Below, in pieces: positions 33,084 through 43,485 of a stretch of 48,913 bases of DNA. Positions within the stretch are counted from its first letter, which is position 1. The number at the start of each line of letters is the position of its first letter. Position numbers and translations under genes: made by a program. This DNA is from Gammaproteobacteria bacterium (GTDB lineage Bacteria > Pseudomonadota > Gammaproteobacteria > JABABF01 > JAHRAO01). The stretch is from the NCBI GenBank assembly GCA_020027215.1, contig JAHRAO010000029.1, forward strand, positions 1 through 48,913. Direction: 5' to 3'. The notes beneath the pieces were generated by a model. That model saw only the letters and a list, made by a program, of their open reading frames with translations. It searched no databases and was not told where the DNA came from.

Positions 33084-35591
33084 TCAAAATAATTCTTTAA
33101 TCAGCTCGTCTTCTACATTGATGGCTTGTGTAGGAGATGGACGAGTAAGGCGCATATCGCTCAATTGCGGGCTATTTTCTTTACGGTAAATTTCAAAAAA
33201 ATCACTGATGTGACTCTCGGATGCAATGTGTCTTGAGGATGGAGTTTTGACCGATATCATACCGTCAGGAAATTTACGGGGAATGTCTGGCGTGCCATCA
33301 AAAACTGTCCCCATAAATTCTATCCAAATAGGCAGGGCAGTTTTCCCCCCGTATTCGGCATTTCCAAGCGGGCGATTATCATCAAAGCCAACCCAAGCAG
33401 TGGCGGTTATAGAGGAATTGTATCCGGTAAACCACGCATCGGTCGGTCCGTTAGTGGTGCCGGTTTTGCCAGCGAGTTCTCTTCTCTTCAATATACGTGC
33501 TTTTCGCCCCGTGCCTTTGCGGATGACATCTTGCAATATCGTATGCATAATGTAAGATTCTCGCTCATCTATAATGCGTTTTAGTGCATTATTATTATCT
33601 GCCGTAACGGGCTGATCGCCGCTGATAGGCGTTCTGTTAGCGATCAATGAAGCAGATTCGCTATCGGGAGTGGTGATTGTGGGCGCATTGGCAGGAATGT
33701 TTTTCACTGTGGGTTGGTAGATAACATCGCCATCTAAATTCTCTATGCGCAATAATAAGTGTGGTTGAACCAAATAACCCCCATTGGCAAACACAGTAAA
33801 AGACCGAGTGATTTTCATCGGGCTCATCGCATGTGAGCCTAACGCCAGAGAGAGATCGCGCGGAAATTTACTTGTATCAATTTCAAAACGTTTGGCGTAT
33901 TCGCTTACTTTACCAACAGTTAATTCTTTTAGGAGACGGATTGATGCTAGATTGCGTGAACGGTAGAGTGCTTGGCGCAAACGCAATTGACCAATAAAAT
34001 CACCGCTATCGTTTCGCGGACGCCAAGTGGATTCTATATTGTCATCCGCAAATACAATCGGCGCATCGGTCAGAATGCTGGCGGCGGTGAAATTGTTGGC
34101 GAGCGCAGTACCGTATAAAAGGGGCTTGAAAATAGAGCCCGTTTGTCGTTCGGCTTGGGTAATGCGGTTAAATTTGTTCTCTTTGAAATTAAATCCACCA
34201 ATGAGCCCCCTGATTGCACCATTATGGTTATCTAAGGCGACTAAAGCCGCTTGCACTTTGGGAAGTTGCGATAGTTGCCACAGTCCTTTTTCGTCTGCTA
34301 CTAAGCGAATAACATCACCTATGGTGATAAACTCAGATAAATGGCGGTATGGTGTACCAACTTGATTTTCGTTAATGTAGGGGCGTATTTTTTGCCATTC
34401 CGATTTTTTATCTACGATCGCCTCTGTGCCATTTTTCAAGAAAGCAGTGAATGAATCGTCATTTATTTTCGTGACGACCGCGACTTCCCAGATATTAATA
34501 TTGTGAAAATTGGCGAGTTGACTCAGCCAATGCTTTTTCTTTTCGTTCTCGGTATGTCCGGGGTCTGGTGGGGGAACATTTGCCTCCGCTCCCTGATATC
34601 CATGCCGCCGGTTGTAATCTTGTAACCCATTTAATACTGCTCGCTCCGCAGTTTTTTGTATTGTGCTCTCCACAGTGGTAAAAACGCGATAACCGTGGGT
34701 ATAAACTTCAGTGCCGAATAAACTGAGCAACTCAGCGCGCACCATTTCTGCAATATGTGGTGCATGTAAGTCTAATTGTGTTGTGTGTTGCCCTGCAGTC
34801 ATAGGTTGGGCGGCCGCAGAATCGTAAGCAATTCCATCAATGTATTTCAGGTCGTGCATGCGCCGCAAAATCCAGTTGCGCCGTTCTAAAGATCGGGAAG
34901 GTGCGGTGAGTGGATTGTATCGCGATGGTGCTTTCGGTAAGCCTGCTAACATGGCGAATTGAGCGAGGTTGAGATCGCTTAACGGTTTGCCATAATAGAT
35001 TTGTGCTGCGGAGGCTACACCATAAGCTCGCTTACCTAAATAAATTTTGTTGACATATAAATCTAAAATCTGTGACTTACTAAGGCTGCGTTCAATTTTC
35101 AAAGCGAGGTATATTTCATTTAATTTGCGCGCTAAAGTTTTCTCGCGCGATAAAAAATAGTTGCGCGCGACTTGCATAGTGATGGTACTCCCGCCGCTTT
35201 GAATCCTTCCACTTTGCAGAAATTCATGAAATGCACGAAATAATCCCCAAATATCTATACCGATATGTGATTGGAAGCGATTATCTTCAGCGGCGATAAT
35301 GGCTTGAATTAATAAAAGTGGTACATCTTTGTAGTTAATCGGTATGCGCCGCTTTTCACCAAATTCGCCAATCAATAAGCCGTCACGAGTGAAAATCTGT
35401 AGTGGCGTTTGCAACTGCATGTCGTTTAATACCGTAACACTGGGTAAAGTGGGGGCAATATATAGCCACGCACCAGCCAAAATGCATACGCTTCCTGCAA
35501 AGCCAGTCAGAAAACTTCTCCATATCCCAGCAATAAAAAAGCGCATGATATTCCATTTACGCGGGGATTTTTTAAAAAGCGTTTTAGCCAC
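33084..35591 (-). CDS. mrcA: Penicillin-binding protein 1A
   Basis: PBP1A is a bifunctional enzyme that polymerises and cross-links peptidoglycan. An N-terminal membrane anchor (about residues 20-45) precedes the GT51 glycosyltransferase domain, with the catalytic Glu in AAEDNRF and GGSTITMQVARN. The transpeptidase domain has SxxK (GSIFKPLLY), SxN (SRNLAS) and KTGTTNGPTDAWF. The 835-residue length is typical. The gene is convergent with secG/tRNA-Leu. Confidence 0.96.
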   Translation of the reverse strand: MAKTLFKKSPRKWNIMRFFIAGIWRSFLTGFAGSVCILAGAWLYIAPTLPSVTVLNDMQLQTPLQIFTRDGLLIGEFGEKRRIPINYKDVPLLLIQAIIAAEDNRFQSHIGIDIWGLFRAFHEFLQSGRIQSGGSTITMQVARNYFLSREKTLARKLNEIYLALKIERSLSKSQILDLYVNKIYLGKRAYGVASAAQIYYGKPLSDLNLAQFAMLAGLPKAPSRYNPLTAPSRSLERRNWILRRMHDLKYIDGIAYDSAAAQPMTAGQHTTQLDLHAPHIAEMVRAELLSLFGTEVYTHGYRVFTTVESTIQKTAERAVLNGLQDYNRRHGYQGAEANVPPPDPGHTENEKKKHWLSQLANFHNINIWEVAVVTKINDDSFTAFLKNGTEAIVDKKSEWQKIRPYINENQVGTPYRHLSEFITIGDVIRLVADEKGLWQLSQLPKVQAALVALDNHNGAIRGLIGGFNFKENKFNRITQAERQTGSIFKPLLYGTALANNFTAASILTDAPIVFADDNIESTWRPRNDSGDFIGQLRLRQALYRSRNLASIRLLKELTVGKVSEYAKRFEIDTSKFPRDLSLALGSHAMSPMKITRSFTVFANGGYLVQPHLLLRIENLDGDVIYQPTVKNIPANAPTITTPDSESASLIANRTPISGDQPVTADNNNALKRIIDERESYIMHTILQDVIRKGTGRKARILKRRELAGKTGTTNGPTDAWFTGYNSSITATAWVGFDDNRPLGNAEYGGKTALPIWIEFMGTVFDGTPDIPRKFPDGMISVKTPSSRHIASESHISDFFEIYRKENSPQLSDMRLTRPSPTQAINVEDELIKELF

Positions 35592-35672
35592 GACTATTAA
35601 GCAACGGTGATAAGTAAGCTAGAGTTATATTATATTGTATAGCGCATACAAACCAATAAAGCACCTCACAGA

Positions 35673-36245
35673 TCAAGGAGGCGAATCGGACTCATGTGAC
35701 GGAGAAATCAATTCGGTTAAATTGCATGGACGATAACGAGAGTCCAACTGCCAAGAAAGAATTTGATCCCACCCATCTTGGACGGCACTGGGTGATCCAG
35801 GCAGACAAAAAATAAAAGTGCCGTTAGCGAATCCCGCTGTGCTACGGGATTGTAAAGTAGACAAGCCGATTTTTCGGTAGCTCATTTGATGAAAAATTGT
35901 GGCAAACCCGTTCATTTTTTTCTCAAATAAGGGTTCAATTGCTTCGGGAGTTACATCTTGGGGGGCAAAGCCGGTGCCACCAGTCGTGATGATCGCTTCT
36001 ACTGCGGGTGCCTCAATCCACGCACACACAATATGCCGAATTTTCTCAATATTATCGGTGACGATTTGCCGATCTATCATCTGATGCCCTGCTTTCGTAA
36101 TACGAGCGGCCAGCAAATCTCCCGAGCGATCACTATTGTGATCACGCGTGTCCGATACGGTCAATAAAGCAATGCATACTGAGCGCAACGGCAAAGATGA
36201 ATCAATGCGTTGATCGTGTTGTAAAGTCATATGAAAGACCGCCAC
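35673..36245 (-). CDS. moaB: Molybdenum cofactor biosynthesis protein MoaB
   Basis: MoaB belongs to the MogA/MoaB family, which adenylylates molybdopterin or acts in related steps. The 190-residue product has LLTVSDTRDHNSDRSGDLLA at the N-terminus, the TTGGTGFAPQDVTPEA loop and FCLPGSPSAVQDGWD. It shares the molybdenum theme with modABC, 5 kb away on the other strand. Start codons at 36245 and 36230 are both possible. Confidence 0.92.
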   Translation of the reverse strand: MAVFHMTLQHDQRIDSSLPLRSVCIALLTVSDTRDHNSDRSGDLLAARITKAGHQMIDRQIVTDNIEKIRHIVCAWIEAPAVEAIITTGGTGFAPQDVTPEAIEPLFEKKMNGFATIFHQMSYRKIGLSTLQSRSTAGFANGTFIFCLPGSPSAVQDGWDQILSWQLDSRYRPCNLTELISPSHESDSPP

Positions 36246-36267
36246 ATAAAATTACGGATGCACCACT

Positions 36268-37458
36268 TTATTCGGGTTGGGTGTTGATGCGAATATATTC
36301 GGGCGATAGATTCCCTCCCCACACGGTAGCATTTGCTGTACCACGACCAAGGTGGATATGTAAATGTGGAGTCCGTGCTGCCCATTGGCTCTCTATTGCC
36401 ACAGGGTTATCCACCCGTGCTCCGTTGGTGAACACGGTGGTGGTGCCGATATCAATTTGCAGACGTGTGGGATCAAATCTGTGCGGCGCCACCTTCCCTA
36501 TCGCAGCTAATATTCGCCCCCACTCGGGAGTTGTGCTATAAAACGCGGCTTTCACCAATGGCGATTCAGCAACAGCATATGCAATTGTGCGGCATTCGGC
36601 GTGGTTTTTTCCGCCAGTTACAGCGATAGTGATGACGCGAGTAATCCCTTCACCGTCTGACATTATCTGCTGTGCTAATTCATTGCATACTTGATTGAGG
36701 GCTTCGGCAATGATAGTGCGTGGCGGTTGAATACCCGACTGCCCAGTAGCAATAAATACACAGCTATCATTAGTGGATGTATCGCCATCCACAGTGATAG
36801 CATTGAATGATGGAGCGACTGCATCTTGTAGTAAAGATTGGGTAAGAGATTGTGGGACGATTGCATCGGTGGCGATGAAAGCGAGCATGGTCGCCATATC
36901 TGGGCGGATCATTCCAGATCCTTTAGCGATACCGGTGATCGTTAGGACATGATCGTCGTGTTGGATGGGCATACTGACAATTTTTTTGTGCGTATCGGTG
37001 GTCATAATGGCTTGCGCTGCTTTGTCCCAGCTATTTGTCGTTGCATTATTGAGTGCGACGGGTAATTCGGCAATCAATTCAGTGCGAGGAAGTGGTATCC
37101 CTATTTTTCCTGTTGATAGTGGTAAGACGGCATGGGCAGGGATGTCAGTTAACTGGGCGAGCGCCGTGCAACAAGCAATGGTATCCTGTATTCCGTGCTC
37201 TCCAGTCGCGCAGTTAGCATTGCCACTATTTACCATAAGATAGCGCGGGGTCGTCAGCGCAAGATGTTTTTTGCCGACAATCACCGGCGCCGCAGGGCAG
37301 CGGTTTTGGGTAAACACTGCGGCAACGGTGGATCCCGAGACGATTTCAGATACGGCAAGATTGGGACGCTGTGCTGGTGGAATTGTTGCCACCCCCCAAG
37401 TGACACCACTGATTTTTCCCATTGGACGGGATGATTTAGGTCGGTGCTGTGCGACCAT
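36268..37458 (-). CDS. argJ: Bifunctional glutamate N-acetyltransferase / N-acetylglutamate synthase ArgJ
   Basis: ArgJ transfers the acetyl group of N-acetylornithine to glutamate in arginine synthesis. The self-cleavage site is the Thr in [14 protein letters not shown], and the oxyanion-hole region is [22 protein letters not shown] is also characteristic. I use the ATG at 37458, giving an N-terminus like that of Pseudomonas and a 23-base overlap with secA; ATGs at 37488 and 37422 are alternatives. secA-argJ order is common in Gammaproteobacteria. Confidence 0.94.
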   Translation of the reverse strand: MVAQHRPKSSRPMGKISGVTWGVATIPPAQRPNLAVSEIVSGSTVAAVFTQNRCPAAPVIVGKKHLALTTPRYLMVNSGNANCATGEHGIQDTIACCTALAQLTDIPAHAVLPLSTGKIGIPLPRTELIAELPVALNNATTNSWDKAAQAIMTTDTHKKIVSMPIQHDDHVLTITGIAKGSGMIRPDMATMLAFIATDAIVPQSLTQSLLQDAVAPSFNAITVDGDTSTNDSCVFIATGQSGIQPPRTIIAEALNQVCNELAQQIMSDGEGITRVITIAVTGGKNHAECRTIAYAVAESPLVKAAFYSTTPEWGRILAAIGKVAPHRFDPTRLQIDIGTTTVFTNGARVDNPVAIESQWAARTPHLHIHLGRGTANATVWGGNLSPEYIRINTQPE

Positions 37459-40132
37459 GGCAATGTTTATATTTTTTACCAGATCCACAGGGGCAAGGAT
37501 CGTTGCGCCCTATTTTTTTTCCTACGCGTTGCGATGTCTGAGGTTTTGCTGAGCGCTCACTGTTTGATTCGGTGTATCCCGATGTGGATTGGTGCTGTAA
37601 TTGCATATTATTTTGTTCGTTTACTGACTTATTTTCTTGTTGCAATGCAGTGTCGGCGGATATGCGTATACGCATGAAAGCACGCACAAACTCGTATTTT
37701 ATGTCTTGCAACATCTGAGCAAAGAAAGAAAAGGATTCACGTTTATACTCTTGCATCGGATTGCGTTGCGCATATGCGCGCAGGTGAATGCTATGGCGCA
37801 AATGGTCAATACGATTGAGGTGAGTTTTCCAATGCATGTCTAAAACATTGAGCATAAGGTATTTCTCAAATTCACTTGCGGATTCTTGCAAAGGTGCTAT
37901 TTTTTCGTGCCAATATTGGGTTACTGCTGACTGAATCCGTTCATTCAATTGATCAGCATCAGGATATTCATCATCGGTGTTCGTCCATTGCTGGATAGGC
38001 AATTGTAAACCAAACTCACTGATCATACGTTTTTCCAATAATGGAATATCCCATTGTTCGGCTAATTCCGGTGGAATATATTGCGCAATCATTTGTGTGA
38101 TGACTTCGTGACGAATTGAGGCAACACTATCAGATAAGTTGTCTGCAAATAATAATTCATTGCGTTGTTGATAAATGACTTGACGCTGTTCGTTGGCGAC
38201 ATCATCGTATTCTAATAATCGTTTGCGGATATTAAAATTGCGATTTTCAATTTTTTTCTGTGCGCGCTCAATTGCGTTAGTCACCATGCGATGTTCGATG
38301 GGTTCATCTTTTTCCATGCCCAACCCCTGCATAAATCCTTTCACTCGTTCTGAGGCAAAAATGCGCATTAAATCATCCTCTAAGGAAATATAAAAACGGG
38401 TGGCTCCTGGATCACCTTGCCTCCCAGCGCGCCCACGTAATTGGTTATCAATACGCCGTGATTCATGTCTTTCTGTCCCTAAAATATGCAAACCGCCTGC
38501 AGCAATAACTCGGTCGTGTTGTTGCTGCCACTCTTGCCATGCCACTTCTTCTTTCTGTTTTCGCTGTGGGTCATCATGGTTAATCTTGGCTATTTCTAAG
38601 TTGGGATTTCCGCCTAAAATAATGTCTGTACCGCGCCCCGCCATGTTAGTGGCAATGGTGACAGTTTTGGGTATCCCAGCTTGGGCAATAATTTCTGCCT
38701 CTTGACGGTGGTATTTCGCATTGAGCACTTTATGGACAATTTTGTTTTTTTTAAGCAATGCGGATAAGAGTTCGGAAGTTTCAATGGATGCAGTGCCCAC
38801 TAAAACGGGAGCATCTGCGCTCATACATTCTTTAATGCTTTTAATGATGGCATCCATTTTTTCTTGTGTGGTCATATACACTAAATCATTGCGATCGGTG
38901 CGTTGAGTCGGTTTGTTCGGAGGAATAACGAGGACATCTAAATTGTATATTTGATGAAATTCTGCCGCTTCTGTATCCGCTGTGCCGGTCATGCCGGCTA
39001 GCTTGTCATATTGGCGAAAATAGTTCTGAAATGTAATCGAAGCGAGGGTTTGACTTTCATGTTGAACTGTAACGCGTTCTTTTGCTTCAATTGCTTGATG
39101 TAATCCTTCCGACAAACGTCTGCCCGGCATAGTCCGTCCAGTGTGTTCGTCAATCAAGACGACTTGGTCGGCTTGCACAATGTATTCTATGTCTTTATTA
39201 AATAATGTGTATGCGCGCAACGCAGACTGAACATGGTGGAGTAAATTGAGGTTACTTGGAGCGTATAAACTATCATTTTTTTGTAACAAATTTTGCTGGG
39301 TCAGCCAATTTTCTACTTTTTGATGTCCCTCTTCGGTGAGTTCGACTTGTCGTTGTTTTTCATCCACCGTAAAGATATTTTCCTTTGCATTACGGCGATA
39401 GAGATCTGTCGCTAACCGATCAATATGGCGGTATAAACGTGAACTATCTGCCGCCGCCCCAGAAATAATCAAAGGGGTGCGGGCTTCATCAATCAAGATG
39501 GAATCGACTTCATCAATAATGGCGTAATAGTGTCCGCGTTGTACTTTATCCGTGTGGCGGAATACCATATTGTCGCGTAAATAATCAAATCCAAATTCAT
39601 TGTTGGTTCCGTAGGTAATATCCGCTCGATATGCTGCTTCCCGCTCTTCGCGCGGCTGATCGGGCAAGATCACCCCTAAACTCAATCCTAAAAATTCATA
39701 CAATGGGCGCATCCATTGTGCATCGCGTTCTGCTAAATAGTGATTGACCGTTACTAAATGCACGCCTTGACCCATTAATGCATTCAAACTAATCGACAGA
39801 GTCGCCACTAATGTTTTTCCTTCGCCGGTGCCCATCTCGGCAATGTGCCCCTTATGTAAGGCAATACCGCCTAACAATTGCACATCATAATGCGTCATGT
39901 CGATGGTGCGCGTGGCGGCTTCACGCACTAAGGCAAATGTTTCGGGTAATAATGTCGTTAAAGATTCTCCAGATTGGGCACGTTCACGCAGTGCCGCACT
40001 CATCGTTTTTAATTGGTCATCTTTTTTATTGTGTAAAGGTGTTTTGTACTCATTGATTTGTTGTACTAACGGGCGTAAGCGCCGTAACTGTCGGTCATTA
40101 CGGTTGCCGAAGATTTGTCTGATTATACCCAT
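37436..40132 (-). CDS. secA: Preprotein translocase ATPase SecA
   Basis: SecA drives protein export through SecYEG. The 898-residue product has Walker [28 protein letters not shown], the [10 protein letters not shown] motif and the preprotein-binding and helical-scaffold regions. A zinc-binding C-terminus ([18 protein letters not shown]) that contacts SecB and phospholipids is intact. It lies between the M23 peptidase gene and argJ on the same strand. Confidence 0.98.
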   Translation of the reverse strand: MGIIRQIFGNRNDRQLRRLRPLVQQINEYKTPLHNKKDDQLKTMSAALRERAQSGESLTTLLPETFALVREAATRTIDMTHYDVQLLGGIALHKGHIAEMGTGEGKTLVATLSISLNALMGQGVHLVTVNHYLAERDAQWMRPLYEFLGLSLGVILPDQPREEREAAYRADITYGTNNEFGFDYLRDNMVFRHTDKVQRGHYYAIIDEVDSILIDEARTPLIISGAAADSSRLYRHIDRLATDLYRRNAKENIFTVDEKQRQVELTEEGHQKVENWLTQQNLLQKNDSLYAPSNLNLLHHVQSALRAYTLFNKDIEYIVQADQVVLIDEHTGRTMPGRRLSEGLHQAIEAKERVTVQHESQTLASITFQNYFRQYDKLAGMTGTADTEAAEFHQIYNLDVLVIPPNKPTQRTDRNDLVYMTTQEKMDAIIKSIKECMSADAPVLVGTASIETSELLSALLKKNKIVHKVLNAKYHRQEAEIIAQAGIPKTVTIATNMAGRGTDIILGGNPNLEIAKINHDDPQRKQKEEVAWQEWQQQHDRVIAAGGLHILGTERHESRRIDNQLRGRAGRQGDPGATRFYISLEDDLMRIFASERVKGFMQGLGMEKDEPIEHRMVTNAIERAQKKIENRNFNIRKRLLEYDDVANEQRQVIYQQRNELLFADNLSDSVASIRHEVITQMIAQYIPPELAEQWDIPLLEKRMISEFGLQLPIQQWTNTDDEYPDADQLNERIQSAVTQYWHEKIAPLQESASEFEKYLMLNVLDMHWKTHLNRIDHLRHSIHLRAYAQRNPMQEYKRESFSFFAQMLQDIKYEFVRAFMRIRISADTALQQENKSVNEQNNMQLQHQSTSGYTESNSERSAKPQTSQRVGKKIGRNDPCPCGSGKKYKHCHGRTAPT

Positions 40133-40200
40133 GTTTATTGATATCCAATCAAGGCGATGGTGAATGGATCATTTAGCGCGATGGAATGCGCGTGACCGTG

Positions 40201-41127
40201 TTATTTCTGCTGTGCTTGTAAATAGTGCATAGGATTAACTGACCTGGAGCGGAAAGATCCTGTCCGTCGCACTTCAAAATGCAAGTGGGTTCCGGTGGAA
40301 CGCCCTGTATTACCCATACGGGCAATCGTTTGTCCTTTTTCAACAACATCGCCTTTGGCAACGATATTCTCACTATTATGTGCATAGCGGGTAATAAATC
40401 CATTACGGTGATCGACATCGATACATAAACCGTATCCTTTATATCGTTCAGCGCGAATAACAATACCCGATGCAATGGCGGTAATGGGCGACCCATACTG
40501 CCCCACAAAATCAACCCCATGATGCAGGCTACGTTGACTGCTGAAAGGGTCAATCCGATAACCGTAATGTGATGAAATCCAACCACTTTTGACCGGATAT
40601 CCATTGAGTGCAGTTGCCCGATTGTAGTGTGTATTGGTGAGAATACTACTGAGAATGCTAATTTGCGAGCGAGTTTGAATAATTTTGGCTTCTAATCTAT
40701 TGAGGAGAGCATCTATATCGGTAGAATCTTCAGTAAAGTGAGATGGTTGATTTCCACCGAGTGGCGGCGGTACGCTTAAATCAAATTTACCCTGAATGTC
40801 CGCAATCTTGGCAAGATGCTCTCCTAATGCATTCAGCCGGATAATCTGTGCATACAGATCCGCCATTTTTTGAATCATTGCGATGCGTGTCCGTTGGGTA
40901 TTTTCGAACAATTCTGCGATGACTTTTTCCTGCTTGGTTAAGTGCTTTTCTACAGTTTTCGCAACATCTTGATTGTGTGAAAGATTGAGCAAAGGCGTGT
41001 AGGATAAACCGATAGTGACTAACGCCAACACACTAATCCCTCCCACAGCCGCAAACCAATAATACAGCTGATGGTTTTTGATCTGCAGCAACAGCGATCC
41101 GTTATTTTTAAATAACATCAATTTCAT
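40201..41127 (-). CDS. M23 family metallopeptidase (membrane-anchored LytM)
   Basis: The 308-residue product has one N-terminal membrane segment (about residues 20-45), a coiled-coil stretch, and a C-terminal LytM domain. The zinc ligands are intact: HxxxD in HHGVDFVG and HxH in HLHFEVR, so it should be an active peptidoglycan endopeptidase, in contrast to EnvC at 26255. The position between lpxC and secA matches Pseudomonas and relatives. The precise role is not known. Confidence 0.9.
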   Translation of the reverse strand: MKLMLFKNNGSLLLQIKNHQLYYWFAAVGGISVLALVTIGLSYTPLLNLSHNQDVAKTVEKHLTKQEKVIAELFENTQRTRIAMIQKMADLYAQIIRLNALGEHLAKIADIQGKFDLSVPPPLGGNQPSHFTEDSTDIDALLNRLEAKIIQTRSQISILSSILTNTHYNRATALNGYPVKSGWISSHYGYRIDPFSSQRSLHHGVDFVGQYGSPITAIASGIVIRAERYKGYGLCIDVDHRNGFITRYAHNSENIVAKGDVVEKGQTIARMGNTGRSTGTHLHFEVRRTGSFRSRSVNPMHYLQAQQK

Positions 41128-41181
41128 AGCAAGTCAATATTATACAATAATTAAACGACTATAGTTCATTATAGTTAATAA

Positions 41182-42081
41182 CTATAATGGTGAATAAATA
41201 ATCGGTATATCTTTGTACGAATCGTAAGTGCGGATTTCCCAAGCATCCTCATGTTCCATCAATTTTAATAACAAATTGTTATTTAAGGCATGTCCAGATT
41301 TGTAAGCCTGATATTTACCAATGACTGTGCCGCCAAGCAAATATAGATCGCCGACGGCGTCTAATATTTTGTGCTTGACAAATTCATTCTTGTAACGCAT
41401 GATCTCTTTATTCACTATTTTGGTTGTATCTAATACTATGGAATTATCTATCGACCCGCCTTTGGCTAATCCTTGCCTTTTCAATTTATCGACATCCTTA
41501 AGAAAACCAAAAGTGCGCGCACGACAAATTTCTTTCACAAAAGAAATAGTAGAAAAATTGATATCAACGGAAAGCACTTCTTCGGTAAAAGCGGGATGAT
41601 CAAAATTAATGGTAAAGCTGATTTCTAAACGATTAGAGGGACAAAAACTGGCGTATTTATCGTCCTGTTGCACCGATATTGTTTTTGTAATACACATAAA
41701 TTTTTTGTTGGCGTTTTGTTCGCGTATGCCAGCGGATTGGATAAGGAAAATAAACGGCCACGCACTACCGTCCATAATGGGAATTTCTGAGTGATCTAAA
41801 TCTACATAAATATTATCTATCCCCATGCCGGCAAGGGCAGAAATTAAGTGCTCCACGGTGGAGACTGTACAACCGTCTTTGCCGAGCGTTGTAGACATCA
41901 TGGTATTGGTAACATTTTTTGCCATTGCCGGAATACTCACTACGGGATCGACATCAATGCGGCGAAATACAATACCGTTATTGGGTGGTGCGGGTAAGAG
42001 GCGCATGAAAACATGTTCGCCACTATGCAGACCGACACCGGTTGCACTAATGGAATTGTGTATAGTTCGCTGTTTAATCAT
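41182..42081 (-). CDS. lpxC: UDP-3-O-acyl-N-acetylglucosamine deacetylase LpxC
   Basis: LpxC catalyses the committed step of lipid A synthesis. Zinc and catalytic residues lie in STVEHLISALAGMGIDN and HKILDAVGDLYLLGG, and the EIPIMDGSA motif is present. The 299-residue length is standard. In E. coli LpxC level is set by FtsH proteolysis; the sequence here does not show whether that applies. A hairpin-forming palindrome lies about 50 to 75 bases upstream. Confidence 0.97.
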   Translation of the reverse strand: MIKQRTIHNSISATGVGLHSGEHVFMRLLPAPPNNGIVFRRIDVDPVVSIPAMAKNVTNTMMSTTLGKDGCTVSTVEHLISALAGMGIDNIYVDLDHSEIPIMDGSAWPFIFLIQSAGIREQNANKKFMCITKTISVQQDDKYASFCPSNRLEISFTINFDHPAFTEEVLSVDINFSTISFVKEICRARTFGFLKDVDKLKRQGLAKGGSIDNSIVLDTTKIVNKEIMRYKNEFVKHKILDAVGDLYLLGGTVIGKYQAYKSGHALNNNLLLKLMEHEDAWEIRTYDSYKDIPIIYSPL

Positions 42082-42129
42082 GTTTTGTCTTGCTATCAGA
42101 TTTTTGTTCGGTATAAGTGAGGCACAGCG

Positions 42130-42155
42130 TATTGGGTCAATGATCTAACCCAATA
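42130..42155. promoter_or_regulatory. Perfect 8-bp palindrome in the proS-lpxC spacer
   Basis: TATTGGGT (42130-42137) and ACCCAATA (42148-42155) are perfect reverse complements around a 10-base spacer. They lie in the 135-base gap before lpxC and are not followed by a T-run on either strand. An operator or an RNA hairpin in the lpxC leader are both possible. Confidence 0.45.
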
Positions 42156-42216
42156 ATTATTTATTGTAGCATATTGTGCGGGCTGATTCGGCGGCAGGGT
42201 AGGCTTGGATGCAATA

Positions 42217-43485
42217 CTATTGGAGCTGATCGAGTAAGTATTGGGTAATGTCGCTCAGCGGAATTTTCTGTACTTTTCCCGTTAGCGATTGGTACTCCAC
42301 TACGCCCTTATCCATTGTCCGTCGACTGATAATGACCCTATGGGGGATGCCGATGAGTTCCATGTTTGCGAACTTGACGCCGGGACGCTCTTCACTATCA
42401 TCTAATAAGATGCTGGTATGAGGGAGCAATTGGTGGTAAATATCTTCAACTGCTTTTTTGACTTGTGCCTCACGATGTATATCTAACGCAATGAGGGTCA
42501 CCGAGAACGGTGCTATAGCCTCTGGCCATGAAATGCGTTCACCGTCAGATAATTGTTCAATTGCTGCGGCGAGGATCCGACTAATTCCAATACCGTAACA
42601 TCCCATCCACAAGAATTGTTTTTTTCCGTCGGCATCCTGCACAGCCGCGTTCATGGACGCACTGTATTTTTGCCCTAATTGAAAAATATGCCCGACTTCT
42701 ATGCCGCGACTGATAGACAATGTGCCCTGACCATCGGGGCTAGGCGCACCATCGACGATCGGTGTTGGACTGTCGCGGAATAAATCGACATTCACTGCAT
42801 AATCACTGCTGTCGCTATACGCGATGCGATCTTCTCCCGTCTTGGCGAGGATATGAAATTCGTGCGAGAAATTGCCACCAATGTTCCCACCGGCTGCCCG
42901 CACAACGCGATATTGAAGCCCAATGCGTTGGAAAATTTTAGAGTAAGCCCCATGCATGTCCCAATATGTCTTCTCTAAATCAGCAGTGCTGAGATGAAAA
43001 GAATATGCATCCTTCATGAGAAATTCGCGCGAGCGCATAATACCAAAACGTGGACGCACTTCATCGCGCAATTTGGTTTGGATCTGGTATAACGTTAATG
43101 GTAGCTGCCTATAGCTATCAATGTTGCGCCGAATGAAGTCGGTGATAATTTCTTCATGTGTTGGCCCCAAGCAAAATTCGCGCCCATGACGGTCATTGAG
43201 CCGAAATAATTCGGCACCATATTCATCCCAACGCTTGGATTCGCGCCATAATTCACCCGGTTGTATGACCGGCATCATTATTTCAACTGCCCCTATCGCC
43301 TCCATTTCTTCGCGCACGATTTTTTCTATTTTGCGCACTGCGCGCAACCCCAAGGGCAACCAGTTATAAATCCCCGAAGCCACTTGGCGAATTAACCCCG
43401 CACGGAGCATTAAGCGATGGCTGATGAGTTCCGCCTCAGCAGGAATGTGGCGGGTTGTGGGGATAAAGAATTGACGGATGCGCAT
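42217..43485 (-). CDS. proS: Prolyl-tRNA synthetase, short form lacking the INS editing domain
   Basis: ProRS charges tRNA-Pro. The 422-residue product has the class II motifs: motif 2 region TKLRDEVRPRFGIMRSREF and motif 3 MGCYGIGISR, with the anticodon-binding domain ending GVKFANMELIGIPHRVI. The E. coli enzyme has 572 residues with a roughly 180-residue INS domain between motifs 2 and 3; here that place holds only about 25 residues (around VDLFRDSPTPIVDGAPS). Motifs otherwise look like the bacterial type. Its ATG overlaps the eno stop by one base. Confidence 0.95.
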   Translation of the reverse strand: MRIRQFFIPTTRHIPAEAELISHRLMLRAGLIRQVASGIYNWLPLGLRAVRKIEKIVREEMEAIGAVEIMMPVIQPGELWRESKRWDEYGAELFRLNDRHGREFCLGPTHEEIITDFIRRNIDSYRQLPLTLYQIQTKLRDEVRPRFGIMRSREFLMKDAYSFHLSTADLEKTYWDMHGAYSKIFQRIGLQYRVVRAAGGNIGGNFSHEFHILAKTGEDRIAYSDSSDYAVNVDLFRDSPTPIVDGAPSPDGQGTLSISRGIEVGHIFQLGQKYSASMNAAVQDADGKKQFLWMGCYGIGISRILAAAIEQLSDGERISWPEAIAPFSVTLIALDIHREAQVKKAVEDIYHQLLPHTSILLDDSEERPGVKFANMELIGIPHRVIISRRTMDKGVVEYQSLTGKVQKIPLSDITQYLLDQLQ

